Shown here piece by piece: positions 35,082-43,837 of a DNA stretch of 64,000 nt. Positions within the stretch are counted from its first letter, which is position 1; the number at the start of each line of letters is the position of its first letter. The DNA is from RPQJ01 sp963732415 (GTDB lineage Bacteria; Pseudomonadota; Gammaproteobacteria; Steroidobacterales; Steroidobacteraceae), in contig CAVSZK010000019.1 of the NCBI GenBank assembly GCA_963732415.1, positions 1 to 64,000 on the forward strand, given 5' to 3'. Under the pieces are notes generated by a model, which was given only the letters and a program-made list of their open reading frames with translations, made no database searches and was not told where the DNA came from. Made by a program: the position numbers and the translations under genes.

Positions 35082-35732
35082 TCACGGCCGCGACGGCACT
35101 TCCGGTATGGTCTCAGGCGCCTGGTCCTGCTCCTGTTCCTGCAGTGATCGCTCCATCTCGGCGACGGCCTCGAGCTTGCGGTTGGCTTCCGCCAGTTGCT
35201 TCTTGAGTCGCGCGTTCTCGGCCGCGAGTGTGTCGGCGCGCTTCAGCGCGCTGCTGTCGATGGCCTTGGCTTTCTGCTCGGAATCCTCGCGTTGGCGTGC
35301 GAGTTCGGCGTAAAGGGCGACACGTGCGTCGAACTCACGCAGAAACGCGTTTGCGAGCTCGAGTTCCTGGGCGTCGAGTTCGTTGGGCCCGGCAAGCAGG
35401 TTGGCAAGAAGTCGCTTGGCCTCGACCGGATTGCTGTCCCTGTGACCTGCTGCCCCCAGCGCGAGTGCATATCGGAGCCTGTTGGCCGCTGTCGGCGACT
35501 GCCTCGCGGCGGCGAGCGCGGAGGCAAGTTCCGCCTGCTGCCGGGCCGGATCACCAGGGGCCATGCTCGCGAGCGTGTCGAGGTAGGGCACCACGGTTGC
35601 AGGGACCGGGGCAACCGTGGCCAGCGGTGGCGGATTCGCGGCCGCGGATCTCGACTCCATCTGGGTGCAGGCACCCAGCAATGCGAGCGACGCGGTCAAA
35701 GAGAGTGCTGTGGCTGCGCGTTGTAATGTCAT
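35082..35732 (-). CDS. QseG-like outer-membrane lipoprotein
   Basis: About 216 residues from the ATG at 35732 (the frame is open to 35801). SLTASLALLGAC is a lipoprotein signal peptide with lipobox LGAC. The mature part is helical, with a C-terminal coiled coil rich in Lys, Glu and Leu (ENARLKKQLAEANRKLEAVA). Position between the histidine kinase and the response regulator matches QseG/YfhG of enterobacteria, an outer-membrane lipoprotein that binds and modulates the kinase. Sequence similarity to QseG is low, so the name rests mainly on gene order and topology. 28 bases separate it from glrR. Confidence 0.65.
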   Translation of the reverse strand: MTLQRAATALSLTASLALLGACTQMESRSAAANPPPLATVAPVPATVVPYLDTLASMAPGDPARQQAELASALAAARQSPTAANRLRYALALGAAGHRDSNPVEAKRLLANLLAGPNELDAQELELANAFLREFDARVALYAELARQREDSEQKAKAIDSSALKRADTLAAENARLKKQLAEANRKLEAVAEMERSLQEQEQDQAPETIPEVPSRP

Positions 35733-35809
35733 CGGGTGCCGGCTTGTTCGTGGATGGGCCTGGTCGTTCGATCGGCAGGCTCGGTGTCTCGTGAGGTGCA
35801 TGTTAGTGG

Positions 35810-37267
35810 CTAAGCCGATTGTCCGGCCAGCGGCAGCCGCACGCGGAAGTGCGCGCCCGGGAAATCGCCGTCCGCCATCTCGATCGTGCCACCGTGGGCC
35901 TGCACGAATTCGTGGACGACCGATAGCCCGATGCCAGTGCCGCGCACCAGCCCACCCTGCGGCGTCTGGCCCTGGTAGAAGGCCTCGAAAACTCGCGTTC
36001 TCTCGTCGGGCGGGATGCCGGGCCCGGTGTCGGCGACGTCGATTGCCAGGTCCCCGCCATCGAGTCGCGCGCGAACGGTGATGGTGCCGTCGTCGGGCGT
36101 GAACTTGACCGCGTTCGACACGAGGTTGTCCAGCACCAATCGCAGCTTGGCACGATCAGCCACGACCTCGACGTCGTCGATCGCGAGCTCGAGCTTGAGG
36201 CGCCGTGCACCCAGCTGCAGCTGGTAGGGCTCGATGGCCGACTCGACGAATGGCGCGAGCCTGAACGTGCTCAGGTCGAGTCCGGCACGCTTCGCCTGCC
36301 ATTCGCTGTACGAGAGCAGGTTCTCGATCAGGCGCTGCAGCCGCAGGCTGTTGTCGCGCAGGATGTCGGCGACTTCGCGCTGCCCGTCGTTCAATTCGCC
36401 CACCGCGCCTTCGAGCATCAGCTCCGAGCCTTCGCGGATGTTGGCGAGTGGCGTCTTCAGTTCATGCGACATGTGGCGCAGGAAACGATTGCGCTCCTCG
36501 GAGATTTCGCTGAGACGCAGGCGCAGCCACTCGAGTTGGCGGGCGAGCGCCCGCAGGTCGGTCGGGCCCTGCTCGGTGACCGGCACGTCGAGGCGGCCCT
36601 GGCCGATGCGGCCGATTGCATCGTCGATGCGGCGGATTGGTCGCGCGAGGAACAGCGTAAACAGCAGCATCAGCCCGATCGTGACCGGAATCAGTGCCGC
36701 GCTCTGCCAGAGGATGCGCCGCCGCGCGCCTTCGGTCTCGGCGCGCATTGCCGAGAGTTCGCGGTCGGTCTGGCGACCCGCAAGCTGCGACAGCTCGCCG
36801 GCATCGCGTGAGAGCTGTGTGAACTGGCGCAGCGCCTCGTTGATGTCGGCTGCCTGCGGCGCCTGGAGACCCTTTTCGATCGCCGCGAGGTTGGTTCGCA
36901 TGTGGCTGGTCACGCTGGCGCGGGCCGGATCGCCAGGCAGTTCCTCGAGGCCGCCCAGCGTCGTGTCCAGCAGCACGCGGTTTTCCTTGAAGATCGCGAG
37001 CAGCCCCGGGCGGCGCAGGATCTGGTAGAGGCGGGCGGTGCGCTCCAGCGACGCCACCTGTCGCACGATCGACTGCGTGTATTGCGTGGCCGCGACGCCA
37101 TTGGCCACCAGCCGCTCGCTGGACTGCGCGAGATCGCGCATCTCTACGGCGGCGCCCAGCATGCCGAGCAGCAGTGGCAGCACCACTGCCGCGAAGCCGA
37201 GCAGTATCAGCCCGCTCAGCGAGCGCGGGCGCCAGGAGGGAAAACCGATGGGGCGGTTGCGATTCAC
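35810..37267 (-). CDS. glrK: GlrK-like sensor histidine kinase
   Basis: About 485 residues from a GTG at 37267 (the frame runs to 37324 but would overlap srkA). Two membrane segments, LSGLILLGFAAVVLPLLLGML and LIPVTIGLMLLFTLFLA, flank a periplasmic helical sensor domain. HAMP follows (ARPIRRIDDAIGRI), then the dimerisation domain with HMSHELKTPLANI (phospho-His), and the ATPase domain with LVSNAVKFTP, DTGPGIP and GTGIGLSVV. It should phosphorylate the adjacent GlrR-like regulator. First gene of the operon glrK-qseG-glrR and divergent from srkA, with 38 bases between the two starts. Confidence 0.85.
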   Translation of the reverse strand: MNRNRPIGFPSWRPRSLSGLILLGFAAVVLPLLLGMLGAAVEMRDLAQSSERLVANGVAATQYTQSIVRQVASLERTARLYQILRRPGLLAIFKENRVLLDTTLGGLEELPGDPARASVTSHMRTNLAAIEKGLQAPQAADINEALRQFTQLSRDAGELSQLAGRQTDRELSAMRAETEGARRRILWQSAALIPVTIGLMLLFTLFLARPIRRIDDAIGRIGQGRLDVPVTEQGPTDLRALARQLEWLRLRLSEISEERNRFLRHMSHELKTPLANIREGSELMLEGAVGELNDGQREVADILRDNSLRLQRLIENLLSYSEWQAKRAGLDLSTFRLAPFVESAIEPYQLQLGARRLKLELAIDDVEVVADRAKLRLVLDNLVSNAVKFTPDDGTITVRARLDGGDLAIDVADTGPGIPPDERTRVFEAFYQGQTPQGGLVRGTGIGLSVVHEFVQAHGGTIEMADGDFPGAHFRVRLPLAGQSA

Positions 37268-37305
37268 GCGCGCATTGTGACGCGTTCGGCGCGTATATTC
37301 CTCCG

Positions 37306-38286
37306 GTGCCTTCGCAAGCGTCACGAGCCGCCCCGCACCCGTATTCCACGTTGACGCCGGACGTCGTGGTCGACGCCGTCGAGGCGATCGGCCACCGCTG
37401 CGACGGCCGCGTACTGGCGCTCAACAGCTACGAGAATCGCGTTTACCAGGTCGGACGCGAGGACGACACGCCGGTGGTCGTCAAGTTCTACAGGCCGGGG
37501 CGCTGGACGACGCCTGCGATCCTCGAGGAGCATGAATTCGCGCTCGAGCTCGCCGCGGCCGAGGTGCCGGTGGTGGCGCCCGAAGTCTCCGAGGGCAGGT
37601 CACTGCACGAATCGCACGGGTTCCGCTACGCGATCTATCCGCGGCAGGGCGGCCACTGGCCTGAACTCGGGACCAAGGACGAGCGACAGTGGATGGGACG
37701 CTTCCTCGCGCGTATCCACGCGATCGGCCGCACGCGCCAGTTCCGACACCGGCCACGACTCGACTGGCGTGTCATGGGCGGTGAGACCATGGGTTACCTG
37801 CTCGAGGAGGGATGGATCCCGCCGCACATCGAGCTTGCCTACGAGACCGTCGCGCGCGACGCGTTGATGATCGTCGAGCAGCGCTTCGACGAGGCGACGC
37901 CGTACCACACGCTTCGGCTGCACGGGGACTGCCACCCGGGCAACGTGCTGTGGACCGACGCCGGGCCGCACTTCGTGGACCTCGACGACTGCATGACGGG
38001 TCCAGCGGTGCAGGACCTGTGGATGCTGCTGTCGGGTCGGCCCGAGGAGATCCAGTCGCAACTCGACGACCTGCTCGAGGGCTATGCGCAGTTCGCCGAC
38101 TTCGACTATCACGAGACGCGACTCATCGAGCCGCTGCGGACGCTCAGGATCATGCACTACGCGGGCTGGCTTGCGCGGCGCTGGGAAGACCCAGCCTTTC
38201 CACGCGCGTTTCCCTGGTTCGAGGAGCCGAAGTACTGGGAGCAGCACGTCCTGGACCTGCGGGAGCAGATCTCCGCCATGGAATAA
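37306..38286 (+). CDS. srkA: SrkA/YihE-type stress response kinase
   Basis: 326 residues from a GTG at 37306, close to the 328 of E. coli SrkA. It has the aminoglycoside-phosphotransferase-like kinase fold: LNSYENRVYQVG opens the N lobe, VVVKFYRPGRW carries the ATP-binding Lys, LHGDCHPGNVLW is the catalytic loop with its Asp, and HFVDLDDC supplies the metal-binding Asp. SrkA is a Ser/Thr kinase that protects against stress-induced death. The stop TAA (38284-38286) lies inside the left arm of a 25-bp inverted repeat. Confidence 0.9.
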   Translation: MPSQASRAAPHPYSTLTPDVVVDAVEAIGHRCDGRVLALNSYENRVYQVGREDDTPVVVKFYRPGRWTTPAILEEHEFALELAAAEVPVVAPEVSEGRSLHESHGFRYAIYPRQGGHWPELGTKDERQWMGRFLARIHAIGRTRQFRHRPRLDWRVMGGETMGYLLEEGWIPPHIELAYETVARDALMIVEQRFDEATPYHTLRLHGDCHPGNVLWTDAGPHFVDLDDCMTGPAVQDLWMLLSGRPEEIQSQLDDLLEGYAQFADFDYHETRLIEPLRTLRIMHYAGWLARRWEDPAFPRAFPWFEEPKYWEQHVLDLREQISAME

Positions 38287-38336
38287 ATAGGTGCCTGGCA
38301 CCGATTAAATAAATCGGTGCCAGGCACCTATTTATT
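38282..38336. repeat. REP-like palindrome pair forming a 25-bp inverted repeat, locus 3
   Basis: Arms at 38282-38306 and 38312-38336 are perfect reverse complements, separated by AAATA. Each arm also contains its own GGTGCC(T/A)GGCACC palindrome. A transcript can therefore fold either as one long 25-bp hairpin or as two short ones. The left arm contains the srkA stop codon. It lies 57 bases upstream of the galE start and would be strongly suited to terminate srkA transcription. Confidence 0.9.
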
Positions 38337-38393
38337 CACTATTTATTGCGCCCATTCACGGAATTGTTTCCTGTTTCGCTTAGCATTGGCGCA

Positions 38394-39392
38394 ATGTCCA
38401 CGATTCTCGTGACCGGTGGTGCCGGTTATATCGGCAGCCACGTAGTCCGCCAGCTCGTCGAGCGCGGTGAGCGCGTGGTGGTACTCGACAACCTCTCGAG
38501 CGGCTATCGCAGCGCGGTGCTCGGCACGCCGCTGGTCATCGGCGACACGGCTGACCGCGAGCTGGTCGCACGGCTGCTCGCTGAGCACTCGGTCACGACG
38601 GTGATGCACTTTGCAGCGCATACGATCGTGCCGGAGTCGGTGTCCAATCCTCTCAAGTACTACGGCAACAACACCTGCGCCACCCGCAACCTGCTCGAGT
38701 GCTGTGACCGTGCGGGTGTTGGGCAGTTCGTTTTTTCGTCGACCGCTGCGGTATATGGGATTCCGGCCGAAGGCCTCGCGCGCGAGGACTCGCCGACCGC
38801 GCCGATCAATCCTTACGGTTTCTCGAAGCTCATGAGCGAATGGATGCTGCGCGACCTGGCTGCAGCGTCGAGCATGCGCTACGTTGCGCTTCGCTATTTC
38901 AATGTCGGGGGCAGCGACCCGGGCGGCCGCATCGGTCACACGGCGCCGAACGCCACGCTGCTGGTCAAGGTGGCCTGCCAGCAGGCGGCCGGCGTGCGAC
39001 CCGCGATTTTCGTTTTCGGTACCGACTACCCGACGCCCGACGGCACCGGAGTGCGGGACTACATCCACGTCGAGGACCTCGCGGCGGCGCACCTCAAGGC
39101 GCTCGACTACCTGCAGGCCGGCGGCGCTTCGACGACGCTCAACTGTGGCTATGGTCACGGCTACAGCGTTCGCGAGGTGCTCAGCACGGTAGAGCGCGTG
39201 AACGGCAAGCCCCTGAACGTGAACGAGGGCCCGCGCCGCGCCGGCGATCCGCCTTCGCTGGTGGCACACGCCGAGCGTATCCGCGAGCTGCTGGGCTGGC
39301 AGCCGCAGTTCGACGACATCGCCACCATCGTCCGGTCGCAGCTCGAGTGGGAGTTCAGGCTGCTGCGGGAACCGGAGCTGCAACGAAACTGA
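38394..39392 (+). CDS. galE: UDP-glucose 4-epimerase
   Basis: 332 residues from the ATG at 38394; an earlier ATG at 38346 would lie almost inside the repeat. VTGGAGYIGSHVV is the NAD-binding Rossmann motif, FSSTAAVYG carries the catalytic Ser/Thr strand, and NPYGFSKLMSE the Tyr-x3-Lys pair. RDYIHVEDLAAAHLKAL and VLSTVERVNG are typical of GalE. It interconverts UDP-glucose and UDP-galactose, supplying galactose for EPS and lipopolysaccharide. It sits away from the main EPS locus, alone between repeat locus 3 and a lipoprotein gene. Confidence 0.9.
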   Translation: MSTILVTGGAGYIGSHVVRQLVERGERVVVLDNLSSGYRSAVLGTPLVIGDTADRELVARLLAEHSVTTVMHFAAHTIVPESVSNPLKYYGNNTCATRNLLECCDRAGVGQFVFSSTAAVYGIPAEGLAREDSPTAPINPYGFSKLMSEWMLRDLAAASSMRYVALRYFNVGGSDPGGRIGHTAPNATLLVKVACQQAAGVRPAIFVFGTDYPTPDGTGVRDYIHVEDLAAAHLKALDYLQAGGASTTLNCGYGHGYSVREVLSTVERVNGKPLNVNEGPRRAGDPPSLVAHAERIRELLGWQPQFDDIATIVRSQLEWEFRLLREPELQRN

Positions 39393-39539
39393 GTGGAACT
39401 GGGCGTCGGCCGGTGGGTCGAATCGCTGCTAAAGGGCGGAGCCGGGCTAGGGCGGCCTGTCGGTTCGCGGCTCCCATATGCGGCGGCCGTCGCCCTTTCG
39501 CGTGATATCATCCATCCATTAAGTTTCGCCGGTAAGCCT

Positions 39540-41249
39540 TTGAAAAAATTAATTTATCTATTGTCGATCCTGGCGGCGGCACTCGCCCTCACGGCTTGTG
39601 GTGGCAGCGGCGGCGGGGGCGGCGGGAGCGTTGACCCACCGGCTGCCAGCGTGACGGTCAGCGGCCGAATAACCTATGACCGCGTCCCGTTTTCGGCTGC
39701 GGCCGGCCAGGGCCTCGATTACGGCCAGACGTTCGAGAGCCCGGCTCGCCGCATCGTCGTAGAGGCGCTGCGCAGCAACGGCAACGTCATCACTACCACG
39801 GCAACCGACGACGACGGCATGTACAGCGTGCAGGTACCGGCCAGCACCGACGTTCGTATACGTGCGAGGGCGGAGAGCGTGGTCGCCGGGACGGCGGGGG
39901 CACCGGCGTCGTGGAGGGTGTCGGTACGCAACAACGTGAGCAGCAACGCGCTCTACGTACTCGACAGCACGGTGTTCAATTCCGGTGTCGCGGCGCAGAC
40001 CCGCGACCTGGGGGCGGCGTCGGGTTGGGGCGGCGCGTCGTATACGTCGACGCGGGCCGCAGCACCCTTTGCGTTGCTTGACACGGTGTACGCATCGATT
40101 CGTTTCGTCGTGGACCAGGGCGGCTTCACAGGTGCATTTCCGTCGCTGGACCTGTACTGGAGCACGCAGAACATGTCGTCGGCCGACTTTGCGCCGTCTG
40201 CAGGACGCATCCTGACGACCGGTTACTATCGTCTCCAGGGTGGGGTCGGCGACGGAATCTACGTCCTCGGTAATGCCGGCCTGGGCGTTGCATCGGATAC
40301 CGACGAATACGACCAGCACATCCTGGCCCACGAATTCCAGCACTACATCGAGTACAAGTTCAGCCGCTCGGACAGCCTGGGTGGCGCGCACTCGATAAGT
40401 GATCGTCTTGACCTGCGCGTGGCGTTCAGCGAGGGATTTGCAGACGCTTTCTCCGGAATGGTCCTGGGCGATCCCATGTACCGGGACTCATACGGCGCAG
40501 GCCAGTCGCAGGACATACATGTCGACATGGAAGCAAATCCGGTGAACGTTCGCGGCTGGTTCGGCGAGGCTTCGGTGGCCTCGATCGCGTGGGACCTGTT
40601 CGATACGGGCGCCGATGGCGTCGACACGGGATCAGTCGGGTTCGCGCCGATGCTGGACGTGTTCCGTGGCGAACTCCGTACCGGGGTCCCGCTCGACAGC
40701 ATCTTCGCTTTCGCATCGGCACTGAAGCAGCGCCCGGGAGTGGACGGCGCACTGGTCAACGCGCTCTTGGCGCGTGAGCAGACCAAGGCCGTCGGGATCA
40801 CACCCTATGCGGACGGCGAGACGAACGACGGCGGCTTGCCGGACTCGCTGCCGGTCTACGCGCAACTCGCGCTCAACGGCCCGACTGCCGAGGTGTGCGG
40901 TACGGCCGATGCGGGGTCTTACAACAAGCTGGGCAATCGCCGGTTGCTGCGTTTCAACGTGCCGACGACCCGGCCGGTCGATATTTTCGTGACGTCGCAG
41001 GACATCCAGGTGCCGATTTCGCCCGATCCCGACATCTACCTGTGGAAAGCCGGGTTCTTCGACGCATCGGAATGCGCCGGTCCCGGGACGGGCCCAGGCT
41101 GTACGCTGCCGCAGGCGTCGGAGCGCTACACGGGCACACTTACTTCGGGGGACTACGTACTCGAGGTTTTCGAGTACAGTCACGTCGATCCGGACCCGGG
41201 CGCCATTCGCCGCGGCCGGACCTGCATGTTGGTAACCATCACCGGTTGA
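39540..41249 (+). CDS. Lipoprotein zinc metalloprotease (HExxH)
   Basis: About 569 residues from a TTG at 39540, where the signal peptide KKLIYLLSILAAALALTAC begins; the frame is open to 39393. The lipobox LTAC is followed by a Gly-rich tether GGSGGGGGG and a beta-rich carboxypeptidase-regulatory-like domain (ITTTATDDDGMYSVQVP). Then comes a zincin core: HILAHEFQHYIEYKFS gives HEFQH, and FSEGFADAFSG is the probable third-ligand helix. A C-terminal beta domain ends LEVFEYSH. It is probably a surface or periplasmic peptidase anchored in the outer membrane. I do not recognise the exact family. 13 bases separate it from another lipoprotein gene. Confidence 0.7.
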   Translation: MKKLIYLLSILAAALALTACGGSGGGGGGSVDPPAASVTVSGRITYDRVPFSAAAGQGLDYGQTFESPARRIVVEALRSNGNVITTTATDDDGMYSVQVPASTDVRIRARAESVVAGTAGAPASWRVSVRNNVSSNALYVLDSTVFNSGVAAQTRDLGAASGWGGASYTSTRAAAPFALLDTVYASIRFVVDQGGFTGAFPSLDLYWSTQNMSSADFAPSAGRILTTGYYRLQGGVGDGIYVLGNAGLGVASDTDEYDQHILAHEFQHYIEYKFSRSDSLGGAHSISDRLDLRVAFSEGFADAFSGMVLGDPMYRDSYGAGQSQDIHVDMEANPVNVRGWFGEASVASIAWDLFDTGADGVDTGSVGFAPMLDVFRGELRTGVPLDSIFAFASALKQRPGVDGALVNALLAREQTKAVGITPYADGETNDGGLPDSLPVYAQLALNGPTAEVCGTADAGSYNKLGNRRLLRFNVPTTRPVDIFVTSQDIQVPISPDPDIYLWKAGFFDASECAGPGTGPGCTLPQASERYTGTLTSGDYVLEVFEYSHVDPDPGAIRRGRTCMLVTITG

Positions 41250-41262
41250 GGTTTCACCTGTC

Positions 41263-41883
41263 ATGAAGCATCGAATTCGCGCGGGACACTTTGCCACCGG
41301 CCTTGCGCTCGCGCTGGCTGCGGCACTTGCGGCGGGCTGCGGCGGCAAGTCGGACGCCGACGCGGCCGCAAAGGCGGCGAAGGCTGCCGAGAATGCGGCT
41401 GCCAAGCAGGCCGAGCTGCAGGCCAAGGTTGAGCAGGCCGAGGACGAACCACTGGCCAACGCGGTGGTCACCGGCAAGAGCTCGGCGCCGGTGGACCTCA
41501 AGTACGACATTTCGGTAAAGCCGGCCGTCGGTGAGCCCTTCGAGGTCGAGTTGACGTTCCTGCCGCGCCTCGCGGTGGATTCGCTGGATGTGGAAATCTC
41601 CGCGGTCGATGGCCTGACACTCGTCGGCAGTGAAGCGATCAGGTTTGAAGACGTACAGGCCGGCGAGCGCTATGCAGCGAAAGTCCTGGCCCAGTCCGAG
41701 GTGGCAGGGATGTACTACATCGGTGTCTCCGCGAAGATGACGACCAAGGTGCAGAGCGAAGTCCGCGGCTTCTCGATCCCGGTTGTAGTCGGCATGGTCG
41801 TGGCGGCCGAGAAGCCGGAGCCGGCGCGCGATGCCGCGGGCGAGGCGGTGGAATCGATGCCGGCGGTCGAGCCTGCGAAATGA
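41263..41883 (+). CDS. Lipoprotein of unknown function
   Basis: 206 residues. The signal peptide ATGLALALAAALAAGC carries an AAGC lipobox. A short Ala/Lys/Glu-rich helix (AAAKAAKAAENAAAKQAELQ) acts as a tether or coiled coil. The rest is a beta-rich domain with PAVGEPFEVELTFLPRLAVD and a conserved-looking AGMYYIGVSAKM. It resembles periplasmic Ig-like folds but I cannot assign a family. It follows the metalloprotease gene by 13 bases, so the two probably form an operon and may work together at the outer membrane. typA follows after 72 bases. Confidence 0.6.
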   Translation: MKHRIRAGHFATGLALALAAALAAGCGGKSDADAAAKAAKAAENAAAKQAELQAKVEQAEDEPLANAVVTGKSSAPVDLKYDISVKPAVGEPFEVELTFLPRLAVDSLDVEISAVDGLTLVGSEAIRFEDVQAGERYAAKVLAQSEVAGMYYIGVSAKMTTKVQSEVRGFSIPVVVGMVVAAEKPEPARDAAGEAVESMPAVEPAK

Positions 41884-41955
41884 ATCGGGGCTGAAAGAGG
41901 GGAATATCCCCGGTTTCCCGGTATACTCCGCGCCCTTTTCCCCGGGCGCCCCATC

Positions 41956-43788
41956 GTGACCGTCGACCCCACCAGACACCTTCGTAACATCGCGATCATC
42001 GCGCACGTCGACCACGGCAAGACCACCCTGGTTGACCAGCTCCTCAAGCAGTCCGGGACGTTTGCGGCCCGCACGGTCGTGCCGGATCGCGTCATGGATT
42101 CCAACGTGCTCGAGCGCGAGCGAGGCATCACGATCCTCGCGAAGAACACCGCGATTCGCTGGAACGACTACCGCATCAACATCGTTGATACGCCGGGACA
42201 CGCCGATTTTGGTGGCGAGGTCGAACGCGTGCTCTCGATGGTCGATTCGGTGCTGCTGCTGGTCGATGCGGTGGACGGGCCGATGCCGCAGACCCGCTTC
42301 GTCACGCAGAAAGCCTTTGCCCATGGCCTGCGCCCGATCGTTGTCATCAACAAGATCGACCGCCACGAGGCGCGTCCCAACTGGGTGCTGGACCAGACAT
42401 TCGACCTGTTCGATCGACTCGGCGCGACCGAGGAGCAGCTCGACTTCCCGGTGATCTACACCTCGGCGATCCAGGGCTTCGCGACCCACGATCCGGGCCA
42501 TCGTGGCGGCGACATGACGACGCTTTTCGAGACCATCGTGAAGCATTGCCCGCCGCCGGACGTTGACCTCGACGGGCCGCTGCAGCTGCAGGTCTCGCAG
42601 CTGGACTACTCGAGCTACGTTGGCGCGATCGGCATCGGCCGCATCAAGCGCGGCACCCTGAAGAAGGGCATGCAGGTCACGGTTGTTGACCGGCAGGGGC
42701 GCGCCCGAAACGAGCGCGTGATGCAGGTGCTCGGCTTTCACGGCCTCGACCGTATCGAAGTCGATTCGGTGGATGCGGGAGACATCGTCGCCTTCGCAGG
42801 CATCGAGATCCCTGCCATTTCCGATACCTTGTGCGACCCTTCGAAGCCCGAGGCGCTGCCGCCGCTGGTCGTGGACGAGCCGACCATCGGCATGACGTTC
42901 GAGGTCAACACCTCGCCATTCGCGGGCAAGGAGGGCAAGTACCTCACCAGCCGGCAGATCCGTGAGCGGCTGCTGCGCGAGGCGCTGACCAACGTGGCGC
43001 TGAGGGTCGAGGAGACCGAGGATCCCGACAAGTTCCAGGTTTATGGTCGCGGCGAACTGCACCTGGGCGTGCTGCTCGAGAACATGCGCCGCGAGGGTTA
43101 CGAGATTGCGGTTTCGCGGCCGCGCGTGGTTATCAAGGAAATCGACGGCGTGCAGAACGAGCCGTACGAGATCCTGGCGGTGGACATCGAGGATTCGAGC
43201 CAGGGCGGCGTGATGACCGCGCTCGGCAGCCGCGGCGGACAGTTGCAGGCCATGCACCCGGACGGCAAGGGCCGCGTGCGTCTCGACTACGTGATTCCGG
43301 CGCGCGGCCTGATCGGGTTCCAGACCGAGTTCCGTACGCTGACCTCGGGACTCGGCTTGCTGTTCCACGTGTTCGATCACTACGCGCCCGTGCTCGACAA
43401 GCCGATCGCGGCGCGCCAGAACGGAGTGATGATCTCCAATGGGCAGGGCACCGTGCTTGGGTATTCGCTCTTCAACCTGCAGGAGCGCGGACGGCTGATG
43501 GTCGGCCACGGGGACGAGGTCTACGAGGGCCAGCTCGTCGGCATCCACAGCCGCGACAGCGACCTGGTCGTTAATCCGCTGAAGGGCAAGAAGCTGACCA
43601 ACATGCGGGCATCGGGCCGCGACGAGAACATCGTGCTCACGCCGCCGATCCGCTACACGCTCGAGCAGGCGATGGAGTTCATCGAGGACGACGAACTGGT
43701 GGAGATCACCCCCGCGTCGATCCGCCTGCGGAAGAGGGCGCTCAAGGAGCACGACCGCAAGCGCGCCGGACGCGCGGACGACCAATAA
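41956..43788 (+). CDS. typA: Ribosome-associated GTPase TypA/BipA
   Basis: 610 residues from a GTG at 41956, the usual TypA length. G-domain motifs are complete: IAHVDHGKTTL (G1), RGITI (G2), DTPGHADFGGEV (G3) and VINKIDR (G4). The EF-G-like domains and the TypA-specific C-terminal domain (YVIPARGLIGFQTEFRT) follow. It binds the 30S subunit and assists 50S assembly and stress or cold adaptation. A -10-like TATACT lies in the 72-base upstream gap. The stop TAA (43786-43788) merges with a repeat palindrome. Confidence 0.97.
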   Translation: MTVDPTRHLRNIAIIAHVDHGKTTLVDQLLKQSGTFAARTVVPDRVMDSNVLERERGITILAKNTAIRWNDYRINIVDTPGHADFGGEVERVLSMVDSVLLLVDAVDGPMPQTRFVTQKAFAHGLRPIVVINKIDRHEARPNWVLDQTFDLFDRLGATEEQLDFPVIYTSAIQGFATHDPGHRGGDMTTLFETIVKHCPPPDVDLDGPLQLQVSQLDYSSYVGAIGIGRIKRGTLKKGMQVTVVDRQGRARNERVMQVLGFHGLDRIEVDSVDAGDIVAFAGIEIPAISDTLCDPSKPEALPPLVVDEPTIGMTFEVNTSPFAGKEGKYLTSRQIRERLLREALTNVALRVEETEDPDKFQVYGRGELHLGVLLENMRREGYEIAVSRPRVVIKEIDGVQNEPYEILAVDIEDSSQGGVMTALGSRGGQLQAMHPDGKGRVRLDYVIPARGLIGFQTEFRTLTSGLGLLFHVFDHYAPVLDKPIAARQNGVMISNGQGTVLGYSLFNLQERGRLMVGHGDEVYEGQLVGIHSRDSDLVVNPLKGKKLTNMRASGRDENIVLTPPIRYTLEQAMEFIEDDELVEITPASIRLRKRALKEHDRKRAGRADDQ

Positions 43789-43837
43789 ATAGGTGCCAGG
43801 CACCTATTTATTTAATTCGGTGCCAGGCACCGATTTT
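43787..43837. repeat. REP-like palindrome pair, locus 4
   Basis: A full copy at 43787-43809 and a second copy with TCGGTGCCAGGCACCGA core within 43814-43837. They lie between typA and the convergent RAYT transposase gene. The first copy completes the typA stop; the second encodes the last residues and stop of the transposase. Confidence 0.9.

Noticed and set aside
41254..43803. An 849-codon minus-strand frame opposite typA
   Set aside because: It is the exact antisense of the strongly conserved typA gene and has no recognisable motif; long antisense frames are expected at this GC content.
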